Origin: Ctenosaura bakeri
Taxonomy: Eukaryota; Chordata; Lepidosauria; Squamata; Iguanidae
Direction: 5' to 3'
NCBI GenBank assembly: GCA_948474755.1
Contig: CAOLHI010000080.1
Coordinates: forward strand, 310,001-374,000
Length of the DNA: 64,000 bases
The translations under genes and the position numbers were made by a program. This document shows, piece after piece, positions 47,341 to 57,814 of this stretch. The notes beneath the pieces were generated by a model. That model was not told the DNA's origin. It saw only the letters and a list, made by a program, of their open reading frames with translations, and made no database searches. Within the stretch, counting starts at the first letter, position 1. Each line of letters begins with the position of its first letter.

Positions 47341-48019
47341 TCATGCCCTCTAAAGAAGCCAAAGTTGCACAATGCTACCAGTGCTGCTTTAAACAGGGGG
47401 CAGGTAAGTTGTCAGGTCAAGTCAATGATAGCCATGGTGATGCTGCAAGACAAAGGGGAGGAGGAAAGCTGATGGTTGTAGAGGCACTGGTGGGGAGGGG
47501 AAACAAATTGGGGTGGTAAAAAGATGACAGTAATGAGGATTGGCTCTTTTCCTCCCGCATCAACAGTGGAAGAACTGTAACTCCACCTCATAAAACTGAA
47601 CTTCATTTTTTTCCCCTGGACCTCTAAGAAAAATGACTGATATCATTACATCAAGTAAGTCATGAAAAAGCAATGGACTTCATGAAACCTTAAATATTTC
47701 AGATATTGCAGTTTTTACCCTGTTGGTTAATGCCCTTCCTCCTCCACTGTGTAATTTTTGAAAGGAGCTCTGCAAAAAAGACCTCGGTCACACTTTCCTC
47801 CAAAGACTAGACCTTCTTCCAGAGTTGTAACTCTGACCTAGGGCATTAAGAGAGGAACTGAGAGAGGATGGATCACAAATGTCATATCAGTTATAGATGT
47901 GAATCATTGGCTAAACATGCTCAAAGGTGGGAGAGGGGCTTGTTTCTCATAAAATATTTGTACAGGAAAGTGAAGGCACATTTCCCCTGCTGTACCTTTA
48001 TGTTTACAAGAACTAGAAA
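47341..48019. other. Upstream flank, no recognised element
   Basis: No exon or repeat recognised. Confidence 0.35.
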
Positions 48020-48540
48020 CTTGCTTTTGTTAAATGAAAGTTTGGAATTTGGGCCACATGGTGATGGTGCAAATAGTCACTAGGGGGTATGTCTAAAAAC
48101 CAGGTGAAACACAGCCAGCCATATAGTATAGCAGCCCTACAGAATGGTACAATCAGTAAAATCACTCTAAATGAATCTAGAGCAGTTCGAATAATTTTAA
48201 AAATATATTGATATCTTTTGAACAACTCAAACAAGGCAGATCTAATAAACTGATATTTTAAAAATCTAGTCACAATTTCACTAGACCTCAAATTTTTAAT
48301 TGACAGCAAGGTATTAATTAGAGGACAAAATAAGGACAACATCAGCATTTGCTGGGTTTCCAGGGAGAGGGTGTTCCAAACAAGTGGGGCAACAGCCAAG
48401 AAAGACCTCTGCCATATCTCCACATGCTGCACCAGGAGAGAAGTTCCTCCATCTCATCATATCTTTATGATCAGGCAGGTACATATAACTTGAGGTGTTC
48501 TTTCCAATAGCAAGGTTCAAAGCCATTTGTGTTTCAAAAA
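48020..48540 (-). mobile_element. Decayed L2-like fragment
   Basis: Antisense words 'gagggtgttccaaacaagtg' and 'aacagccaagaaagacc' occupy the position and style of the L2 C-terminus/3' end at 21960-22040. A broken frame reads SFLAVAPLVWNTL, similar to L2 'FSVAAPRLWNSLP'. Confidence 0.5.
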
Positions 48541-49251
48541 ATCATCATTAACATATTTAGGTACAGTTCTTATTTCAGTGTGAGCTCAGCCAAGCTCACT
48601 CCTTCACCCCTCAAGTCAGAACAAAGTCAAAGAGAAGCTTTTGACAACAAGCCTTTCAAAACTGACACTTAAATTATCTGGGTTTTTGAACACATTATGT
48701 GTGAAAAGTGCTATAATTCTACCTCTTCCAACCTTGACTCATTCCCTCCCTCCTACCCTGAATATCACAGGAATAGTTGTTATCTGACATTGTATATCCC
48801 TTATCACAGTGGAGAGGAGAGGATTTAAAATTTCATTGTATGGATATGTCAACAAAGTTCTTGCTCTCGAGGCAAATGTCAATCTGATTTACAGTCAGTC
48901 CTCAACAGGGGTACTTGGAAGCAGGAGCAAGACAACATTTGGAGATGCACACACCATTCTCTACCCTTTCCTCTGACTCATTTCAACCTATTATGCTAAA
49001 AGCTTACTGACTCCCTACAAGCAGCCAGGGAGGACAAGTTTAGCAATGGAAGGAAGAATCTTCATCAGGTGCCTTCATAAGGTGCTCTTCTAGCCTCCTT
49101 GGAAGATTTAGATGCAATACTTCTGGAGCAAGACTAGATATTTAGAGCAGTTTCCCTCTATTTGCCCATTTTGTACCGTACAGGAACTATGAGTACCAGA
49201 TAATTTCCAGAAATAACCTATGGAGCAGAAGCCAGGAAAAAATGTTCATTC
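48541..49251. other. Upstream flank, no recognised element
   Basis: Nothing recognised. Confidence 0.4.
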
Positions 49252-49440
49252 ATAAGCATGGTGTAGTGGTTTAAGGATGGAATTATAACCAAGGACACCA
49301 GGGTTTGATTCCCCGCTTAGCCATGGAATCCACTGGGTGACCTTGGGTGTGTGACACACTCAGCCTTGGAAAACCCCATGATAGGTTCACCTTAATGTTG
49401 CTATGAGTTGGAAACTACTTGAAGACACACGACAATACAG
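49252..49440 (+). mobile_element. tRNA-derived SINE
   Basis: Head 'aagcatggtgtagtgg', B-box-like 'gggtttgattcc', 'ccactgggtgaccttggg', tail 'acttgaagacacacgaca'. The central 'gaggaaggcaatggc' segment is deleted. Confidence 0.87.
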
Positions 49441-50346
49441 TTGGCTGTCTTTTCAAAATATTAGAATAAGACAGTCTTCTCTGCTCACACCAAGAGCAGT
49501 ACACCATATGGGGATATGCAACAGTTAAGTGGTCTAGGTCAGCGCTATTCAAAGCCATGGTCCCTGGATTTGTGCCAGGACCTGAGCCATTGGCTGCCTG
49601 TCACTGGAAAGTTTCCAGGAAAAAAAGGGAACAATTATCTTCAATGGACACAGATTTATCTTTAGTCGCATTGGGGGAAAAATATATATATTTAGCGCTC
49701 TTTCCCATCAGATAGCCTGAGAAGCACAGCTCAATATAACATGTAAGTTTTTTTTAAAAAGAATAGCTATCTTTATAAACTCCAGATCCATCATGCTTTA
49801 CCACAAACATCTCCTCAACAAGTAGAAATCATCCAACAGTGTATGGCAGGTGCAGAGAAGCTCCAGGATCACCTCTGCTATAAAGACCCCCTAGCACTAC
49901 ACAGTATGTACAAGTTCTATGGTAAAAATTTCATGTATTTTCTCAATGAAGTCTCATCCACTACTCCTTCAAGGATGAGGTTGTTGTTATTTTGGTACTG
50001 CAGACTGAGTAGAAAATAACCCCAGCCTGCTCCCTAAAATTGTTTCCTATTTACCAGAACTTCTAAATCCTGTACCTAATTTTCCAAATTGGGATAACTC
50101 TGTGATATAAGCCATTTTATAACCATTGACCAGAAAACCATGCAGAGGGAAAGAGGTGGCAGGTCCTGTTCTTCATAAATGTCAAGCACACACACACACA
50201 CACAGCTGCTGTTCTTTAACCCTTGCAGATCACTTGCCTAGGGAAAATTATTTCATATGTGTATATGTAACATATATATATGAAATATCTGTAATATATA
50301 TTCATGTATGTAATATTTCTATGCAGGTTGCCTACAAAAGTCCAGG
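49441..50346. other. Upstream flank, no recognised element
   Basis: A short CA run lies at 50187-50203; otherwise nothing recognised. Confidence 0.4.
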
Positions 50347-50834
50347 GGCCCTTTCACACTGCAGAATTATGCCACTATGATTCTATTTTAACTTCCATGG
50401 CAATACCCTGTTGAATTCTGGGACTGGAAATTTGAAAGTTTAGGGAGACATATTTAAGATTCTTTAACAAAGAGTATAAGATGTAGTGGTGTAGTGGTTT
50501 GGAAATTGGACTAGGATATTGGGAGAGTAGAGCTTGAATTCTGGCCATGGAAACCCACTCAGTGACCTTGGGCAAGTCACACTCTCTCGGCCTCAGAGGA
50601 AAGCAAGGGCAAACCCTTATGAACAAATTATGCCAAGAAAACCTCATGATACTTACAGCAGCATTAGGGTTGCCTTAAGTCAGATATGATTTGAAGGCAC
50701 ACAACAAGAAGTTAAGATTCTTAGCCAAAGTCTTCCAGTGCCTCCCCAGACAACAGTACCTAGGACTCTATTATATATTGCCATCACTGTTAAAATGGAA
50801 TCATAATGCATAGTGCATCATGTGAAATGGCCCT
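50347..50834. mobile_element. MITE with CCCTTTCACAC ends interrupted by a SINE
   Basis: Left end ggccctttcacactgcagaa with 'ttatgccactatgattc'; right end 'gaatcataatgc' and 'catgtgaaatggcc' mirror it. The middle is interrupted by a SINE at 50465-50711. Confidence 0.75.
50465..50711 (+). mobile_element. tRNA-derived SINE with 11-bp target duplication
   Basis: Head 'gatgtagtggtgtagtgg', core 'gtgaccttgggcaagtcaca', tail 'tttgaaggcacacaacaag'. Perfect flanking duplication ttaagattctt (50454-50464 and 50712-50722) shows target-primed insertion into the MITE. Confidence 0.92.
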
Positions 50835-52156
50835 AGGAGGACTGGCCAATTCACAATCAGGTCTCTCTGGTGAGAAGAATGGAATAGTCCCACAATATTT
50901 TTGTACCTTCCACACAAATGTAGATAATATATGATTAACTTTCTTTGCTCTGCAAACATGGTACAACAGCGGAGAGAAAACCTTCATGGAGAATTTCTTG
51001 ATCTGTTGGCCTGACCCTTTAAAAACTATGGCTAAAGTGCAAATACCCACTACAGCTGACCTTCAAGAATGAGAGGAAGACTGCAAGATAAAAGTCAGAA
51101 AGCCATGTAGAAGTGAAAATGAATTTAAGACAAATAAAAATGTTAGGCCATGTGTGTGCCAATGGCATGTCAATATTCATGGAAATATCACTGAGCAATT
51201 AAACAAACAATATTTGAACTTTTAGCAGCATTTCTTTCAATATTGCATAAAACACTGCAAAATGAACATTCACTTTCACTGCATGGAAAATTTCACGAAA
51301 ACAGGAGCTTATTTACCTGAAGGCTGAAAAGTAGCTCATGATTCCTTGCTACTTTTCAGCCTTTAGTGTGCTTCCAACATGAATAGAATCATTTCAAGAT
51401 GTTTCAATTCAAGACAAGGACAACTCGTGAACAATTAGATCCTCTTGACTTTCCTTGGTTTGTGTTCAGTTAACCAACATCCTGCTATTTTGAGTAAGAG
51501 CTAATGAAATCACTTTATTCTGCCTCGCCTCCCACCCCCCATAAAGGGAAATTCACATAGTTTTCTGAAGGAAGTAAGCATATATTTTGCCAGTCTGAGC
51601 ACATGTTTTCAGAAAAGTCCAGAGATAGAGGGAGAAAAAAATAGAGGGAGGAAAAAAAAAAGACTTCTGAGGAGTGAACTGACTGGGTTTAAGGCTGAAA
51701 TGTGGATTCTAAACTCCATCGACCCTAACCAACATAATGGATGAAGAAGAATACTGGGAGTTACAGTCCAAGAAACAAATGATGGACTATACTTAGTTGG
51801 AGGTTCTTAAACAGACGTTAGATGGCCACCTCTCAGTTGCAACAGAATCTGTCTCCAGCCTAGCCCTGCAGTTCCAACCCTAGGGCTCCTGTCCCTCACC
51901 TTGCCCTTTTACCTACAAGATCCATCTCTGATTCTGGTAATCAGACCTCAAGGTTACTATTACTCTGAACAACTGGTTGTGTTGATTAGTGGATTCAAAA
52001 TAGTAAATATGACTTATCTGCTCTCACAGTTCTTAAACAATCAGACACAGTTGTAGAAAACAAAAACAGTAAATATTTAGTATGTAACAAATAAGTTAAA
52101 CATGAAATCCCTAAACTCTTTCCACGTTCCCAGCTCCCAAACCCGACCTTCACTTT
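50835..52156. other. Upstream flank, mostly unrecognised
   Basis: A perfect 16-bp hairpin lies at 51320-51363; otherwise no element recognised. Confidence 0.4.
51320..51363. repeat. Perfect 16-bp inverted repeat, 12-nt loop
   Basis: Arms aaggctgaaaagtagc (51320-51335) and its exact complement (51348-51363). Confidence 0.9.
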
Positions 52157-52631
52157 GGCCCTTTTCACATGGGGTTGAAAAAACGGTGTAGATCGACCTC
52201 CACGGAGATCGTCTACACCGTTATGTGAATTGGGGTGGATTACTCACAAGTAAATCCACACGCCACTCTGCGGTCAGGTGCCTGCAAGTGGTGGCGCTGC
52301 GTGCTTTTGAAAAACCACATTTTATGTGGTTTTTCAAAGGCACGGGGCGTCCAGCCCTGTTGCAGCGCCCGCATAGATTTACGGACGCGCGAAAGGGCAT
52401 CCCTGCAGATCGGGCAGGGGGCGGGATTTCCAGCTGGCGAGCTTCTCCGATTGGCGGAGAGGCTGTGCCAGTCAAAATCCGCCATTTTGGGTGCTGCCAG
52501 GCACCGAGGACGCCGCGGGACGCTGCTGCATGTAGAGCAGCGAAATGCGTTGCTCCGAGCGGTGACAGAACAAGGTAAGCCCCATTTTGGCGTGGCTTGC
52601 CCCGTTCTGCTGCCCGCGTGTGAAAAGGGCC
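52157..52631. mobile_element. GC-rich MITE with GGCCCTTTTCACA termini
   Basis: Inverted ends ggcccttttcacatggggtt and (from the right) ggcccttttcacacgcggg; perfect TTT duplication (52154-52156 and 52632-52634). Interior CpG-rich, with a local inverted repeat 'tgaaaaaccacattttatg' / 'tggtttttcaaaggc'. No transposase frame. Confidence 0.88.
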
Positions 52632-52810
52632 TTTGTCTCCAACTGGTATGACTAAGTCTTTTTTCAGACAAGCATCTAAGCTGCAGCCCTCCCCTTTGGA
52701 GCTCTGCCCCCTTCGTCACATTCCAAAGACTGATTGGCTGGCTTCAACCAGGCATGCCCAACTTCACCCTTTATACTTCTAATGCTATATATATGATTCC
52801 TTGAGTCTAA

Positions 52811-53217
52811 GACCCTTTCGGCACAGTGTGGCTGCCCCATAGTTGGGACATGATGGCAGTGCTCCGCGGTCATGCTTCCGCATGACTTTGCTGCAGTCCT
52901 GCCACCATCTTGTCCTCATGTGTTGCACAAGTGTGGTATTTGTAAAACAGAAAAAATCCATTTTACACTTACCATCACACTGTGCTGCTGCCTTTCCAGG
53001 CCATGCAGAATGGCAGAAGTGCACTGGCGATGCCTCTCTCTCCAGCACAGCAATGGCAAATGCCCAGCTATGCTACAGAAGGGAAGAGGCAGGGCCAAAG
53101 CGCTCCCCTCTGCAGTGACCAGACAAACTGCAGAAGGGAGCATGCCTGGCATGCTTTTCCTCCCCACGAGGGCTTCGATGAAAGGACTTTGCTGAGTCCC
53201 ATCTTGTGGAAAGGGCC
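52811..53217. mobile_element. MITE with (G)ACCCTTTCG / GGCCCTTTCCACA ends
   Basis: Left end gaccctttcggcacagtgtg; right end inverted ggccctttccacaagatggg. Flanks taa and tga differ by one base. Interior less CpG-rich than its neighbours but same layout. Confidence 0.72.
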
Positions 53218-53340
53218 TGACAAAGGCATTGGCAACTGTCTACGGTTAGGTGTCTGCACTGTGCAACCACAAGACCTTTGATAGCCGCATTCTTTGTCAT
53301 TAAATCAATCTTACACAGATTTGCAATGTAACAACACAGA

Positions 53341-54025
53341 GGCCCTTTTCTCAGCGCCAGTGCTCGCGTGACGGAGGAGGGCGGCTCGCGCAAGAAGCCT
53401 TCTCCGGGAGGCTGCCTCTTCCCCCTTCCTTCCTTCCGCAGGCGAAGGAACGAGCGGGGAAGCGGCAGCCTCCCAGAGGCGGCGGCGGCTCGCGCGTCCT
53501 TCCATTCCCCCCCGCGCGCGTGAGAAAGGAGCCTGTCCCCTCCTTCCCCCCTGCACGCGCGAGAAAGGCGCCTGTCCCCTCCTTCCCCCGCGCACGTGAG
53601 AAAGGAGCCTGTCCCCTCCTTCCCCCGCGCACGCGAGAAAGGCGCCTGTCCCCTCCATCCCACCCTGCGCGCGCGAGAAAGGCGCTTGTCGTGTCCGCCC
53701 CCCCGCACGCGCGAGAAGCAGGACGTGTCGCGTCTGTCGCGCTAGCGCCCCGCCCCGTCCCTTCCTTCCGCAGGGGCAGAGGGAAGGAAGTGCGACCCGG
53801 CCGGCTCCTGACGCTCCGCACAAGAGGTAAGTGCGCGCGGGCACCGGGAGCGTTGCGCGAGCGCGGGTGATCTTCGCTTCGAAGCGAAAATCAAAAACCC
53901 CCCGCTCGCGCCACTTCAGCCCCGTGAGCCTGGCGGAAGTGGGAGTGCGTCTTGCAGAGTGACGCTCCCACTCCCGCGAGGCTCACGGGGCTGTCGCGCG
54001 AGAAAAGGCCCGTGCGAAAAGGGCC
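53341..54025. mobile_element. Very CpG-rich MITE containing a minisatellite
   Basis: Inverted ends ggcccttttctcagcgcc and (from the right) ggcccttttcgcacggg; perfect AGA duplication (53338-53340 and 54026-54028). Internal parts: a 37-40-bp tandem repeat (53517-53725) and a long imperfect hairpin near 53915-53992 ('agccccgtgagcct' and 'aggctcacggggct'). CpG density is the highest in the window and could be mistaken for a CpG-island promoter. No transposase. Confidence 0.85.
53517..53725. repeat. 37-40-bp tandem repeat inside the MITE
   Basis: The word 'gagaaagg' (last copy gagaagca) recurs at 53522, 53561, 53598, 53635, 53675 and 53713, each followed by a 'cctgtcccctccttccccc'-like stretch. 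Spacing 39, 37, 37, 40, 38. Confidence 0.92.
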
Positions 54026-54229
54026 AGAGTTTAAATGTATAGTTGCAGACACAGCATTTCTCCACAGTCAATTTATAAATGCATTGTGATCACACATAGT
54101 TCCAGTGAGAGGCAACATGTTATATTCTATATCTGATGGCCATCTTAGGATCCAGCTACAGATTTTTGATCCTACTCTTTATCATGACATATTTTCTTCT
54201 CCACGAATTAGTTAGGGAATAATGAGAGA

Positions 54230-54475
54230 ATCTACACTACACAGTTATAGTGTTATGATTCCACTTTGACTGCTGTGGCAACAGTTATAGCGCTATGATT
54301 CCACTTTGACTGCTGTGGCAACAATATTGGGTTTTATAGTTTGTGAAAGAACTGGTTGAGAATTCCAGAAATCCCTCCCTGAAATGCAAATCCCAAATTT
54401 CCATACAATGGAACAATGACAGAGTGGAATCATAAGGATATAATTGTGTAATCTGAAAGACCCCTAGTTAGCAGC
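54230..54475. mobile_element. Decayed MITE with internal tandem duplication
   Basis: Left arm 'ctacactacacagttata' with 'tatgattccactttgactgc', right arm 'gtggaatcataaggatataa'. A 40-bp segment is duplicated head to tail (54241-54280 and 54281-54320) with two mismatches. Confidence 0.65.
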
Positions 54476-54694
54476 AGAACCAGTAAGTGGAGACTGCTTT
54501 TTTGTGTGTGTCAGACCCAGAAAACTAAAGACTCTACCTTCACTCCTACTTTCATTCCATCACGCCAGATGTAAATATCAACTATTAGATTACTCATAGC
54601 CTTTTAAAGTGGTGAGTTAAGAAATTACGACTCAAGCCATGTGCTTTAATTCAAGTGAGATTGTTTATTCAACAAGGCCCATGTAATCTGTAAT

Positions 54695-54892
54695 AGCTAG
54701 AGTGTTCCACCAGAAGTACAAAAGGCCAGGGTTCAAATCCCACTTGGTTTGGGCAAGTCATACTTTCTCAGCCTCAGAGAAAGGCAACAGTAAATCCCCT
54801 TGGAGAAATCTTGCAAAGAAAGCCTCATGACAGGTTCACCTAAGGATCGTGATGAGACAGAAATGACACACAACAACACCAACGACAGCAAT
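54695..54892 (+). mobile_element. tRNA-derived SINE
   Basis: 'cagggttcaaatccca' (B-box-like), 'gggcaagtcatac', 'agaaatcttgcaaagaaagc', tail 'gaaatgacacacaacaaca'. The 5' head is eroded. Confidence 0.83.
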
Positions 54893-56176
54893 ACATTGGA
54901 AATGGCTTGTTTTGACATCCACATCTGACTTCTTCTGGAAATTTTTCAGCAGCCATCACCTGGATGAAACAGTTTCAGTTGGTTCCATTTCACATGCCTG
55001 ATTGGGAAGTGAAACCTGTCATTTAAGCTTGGCTGTAAGTCAAAGGGTCAGGAAGGAAAAAATATATTGTCTACTCATTTCATTTATTTGGAAATTGCCT
55101 CTTGGTATGCATTTTAACAAAAAGGGGTGTTTATTTAAATAACTGTGAATGGAAGAGGAGACAGCAAATGAAATGGGCAGCAGAACAGAGCAATGCTTGC
55201 ATGTGTATTGCAAAATATGAAGTGAGATACAAATTGTTTTGGCTGTAAGTCCTTTTGTATTGAGACTCATGAGGATTAGGGTGGAAAAAAACCCAGCAAA
55301 CCAAAGCCTGAATGCCTATTACTTCAAAGCACTACACAGAAAGATCAAGGGCATATCCCAGTTGGATAAATAGGTCAGCTTCAGAACACTTCAAAGAGTT
55401 GGAGTTCACAGTAGAAACGTGGAAGTATCCAGTTCCTACAAGAAACATTCCGAAGAACTAGATTTTCTAAAAGCATTAATGATATTCACAAATATCCAGG
55501 CACATCCATGTTGAGGCTACAGTTACCCACCTCAGAGCTACAAGTGGATAATCCACTTAAAACCAATGGCATTGACCCATGTAAAATTGAGGGTAGTATT
55601 AGAGCAAAGCTTTTTTGAGCAGAGCGAGGAAACAGATCCACCCAGACATTCTTAAAATAGCTACAATGGGGTAAAGTGACTAATCTGTGTTATGCTTCTT
55701 TTTCTATGTGATGCTATATTTATCATTTGCAGTACATGGTTACTTCCTTTATGACTAGCAGTGAAAAGGGAAGGAGAGAGCTGCTACAGCAGGAATAAAT
55801 AATGTACATGTATGTGTGTGTGTGTGTGTGCATGCATACACACAAGATGTATGAGAGAAACACATTTACATTATTAAACACATTTCACAATTTAAAGCAA
55901 TATTAATCTGTCTGTGTCACTCCAAAATATGAAGCACAGAGAGAACTGAGATTGCATATTCTCTGGAAATTTTTCCTCTGTAATTCAAAATTCATTATAC
56001 AGTGGACTTACATGTCAGACTTTTGCCTTTTACTGTCAGATGAGAACTTTCCTCCACACTCACTGCAGCATATTTTTCTAAAATACTTTTAGCATATTTT
56101 GGCATATTTTAGCATAGTACAATTAGTTCTTATTGCTGATATGTGCCTTCAAGTTGACTACAATTTCTGGAGACTC

Positions 56177-56179
<3 letters not shown>
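54893..56179. other. Upstream flank, no recognised element
   Basis: A (GT)n run at 55811-55830 is the only clear feature. Confidence 0.4.
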
Positions 56180-56221
<42 letters not shown>

Positions 56222-56430
56222 ATGTCTTCAAGTTGTTTCTGAATTATGGACACCCTAAAGTAAACTTATCACAGGGATTTCTTGGCAAGATTTATTTAGA
56301 GGAGGTTTGCCTTGCCTTCTTCTGAAGCTGAGACAGTGTGACTTGCCCAGTCCATGGCTGAATGGGGATTTTAACCCTGGTCTTCTGAAGTCCTAGTCTA
56401 GCACTCAAACTACTACACCACATTGGCTCA
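56180..56430 (-). mobile_element. tRNA-derived SINE with long (CAA)n tail
   Basis: The plus strand starts with an uninterrupted (TTG)n tract (56180-56220), followed by the antisense SINE body 'tttcttggcaagatttattt', 'tgacttgcccagtccatgg' and head 'ctactacaccacattggctc'. The long pure tail suggests a relatively recent copy. Confidence 0.9.
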
Positions 56431-57372
56431 TAGTAGTAGTTTGGTAATCTATTAAATCTTCCAGCTCAGCCCTAAACATTCCCTCTTCTTCCCTTGAAGC
56501 CCCTACATGATCTCCTGCCTCAGATCCCGCCCCCCATAATCCTTCAAGTCCCTAGAGCAGATTTTGAGGGTCAGAGTGGTAGTTACAGAGACTTACCCCT
56601 CTTCCAATGACAAAATCCTTCTGTCTCCCAGAAGGCTTAATTTGAAAGCACCTAAAAGCAAGATATAGTCTATCTAATCTGTATTAACATCTTCATATCA
56701 GAATGTGGTAGTTGTGTCCATGAGATAAATTGTCACAAATGTATGAACTGTTCAGACATTATGCAACAGCTGGCTAGTGGCTTGAGAAAGTTCCATAAAC
56801 TATTACAGAAAGCAGTGTTTGGCCTGTAGAACCCATCAGCCTTCATAGAGATAAGGTGATTTGGGGTATCAATGAGATTGTTCATTTCTCCTTTCTCCTC
56901 CTTGTGTTCTCAGCCTGTGTGTGAAATAAGACAACTTGGCTGGAATACAATAAGGCAGTTATGTGTGACTGGTTGGTATTCACAATCTTTATGTATGTAT
57001 TTAGGGAATATCTAGGTGTCATGAATGTCCCTTAATCTCCACTTACTAGGCAGCAGCCACTGCAGGCAACAGGGGAAAAAATGACATTTTCACCACACCC
57101 ACCCCAGCAAGGGATCTCTGGTGAGAGGAGGAATTGCAACATGGAGTGTGTTTCTGACTGTTGTAGCTAAGATCATTCATGAGAACCATTGTATGATACA
57201 TCATTTCCTCATGCTGACATGCCATTAGTTGAGATTCTCCCTTTAAACTGCTCAAGGACGTATAAAACAAAAGTAGTTGTAATTCCATCTCTCTTAAATT
57301 TCTTTCTATAATATTCCTAGACAAGACAGGAGGGTTTTATGTGTACACTGATTATTATCTCAGCTCATCAGT
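56431..57372. other. Upstream flank, no recognised element
   Basis: Nothing recognised. Confidence 0.4.
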
Positions 57373-57814
57373 GGCCATTTCTGCACGGGCTTAAAGAAAT
57401 GGTGCAGAGCGTCCTCCAGAGAGGACGTCTGCACCTGGGAGCAGACTGGGTCGGACCTACTTACTGTAGATCCGCACCTCCGCCCACTCCCGAACAACCC
57501 GAAATGGTCGTCCAGTGTGCCTTTGAAAGACCGCTTGAAAGCACGGAGCGCGCCACTCCGTTCCCGCGCTCCGGTGCAGATTTGCAGGGTCGCACCAGTG
57601 CGAGCCTGTGATCTGCTAGGGGTGGGCTTTAGGCTGGCGAGCTTCAGCGGTTGGTGGAGAGCTTCCACCAACCAGAAGCCGCCATTTTTGTCCCTGGAGC
57701 AGTGCAGAGCGGCAGCCACACACTGCTCCGGACCAGCCTGGACCCAAGCGTCGAGCCCAAAGGTCCCGTTAGTACCAGCACGGGGTGATTCCCTCGCCCT
57801 GTGCGGAAATGGCC
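57373..57814. mobile_element. MITE with GGCCATTTCTGCAC termini
   Basis: Inverted ends ggccatttctgcacgggc and (from the right) ggccatttccgcacaggg; perfect AGT duplication (57370-57372 and 57815-57817). The interior is homologous to 9136-9601 in the opposite orientation. CpG-rich; no transposase. Confidence 0.88.

Noticed and set aside
46795..47519. Open frames of 225 and 182 codons
   Set aside because: They are caused by the pyrimidine-rich block; protein is Ser/Leu/Pro/His-rich with no domain or start context.
52225..52719. Open frames up to about 159 codons
   Set aside because: They lie within or run out of a MITE with clear inverted ends and target duplication; no domain.
53073..53870. 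Overlapping open frames of about 116-211 codons
   Set aside because: They arise from stop-poor CpG-rich MITE sequence. The internal repeat period (37-40 bp) is not a multiple of three, so repeats shift frame, unlike a real repeat protein.
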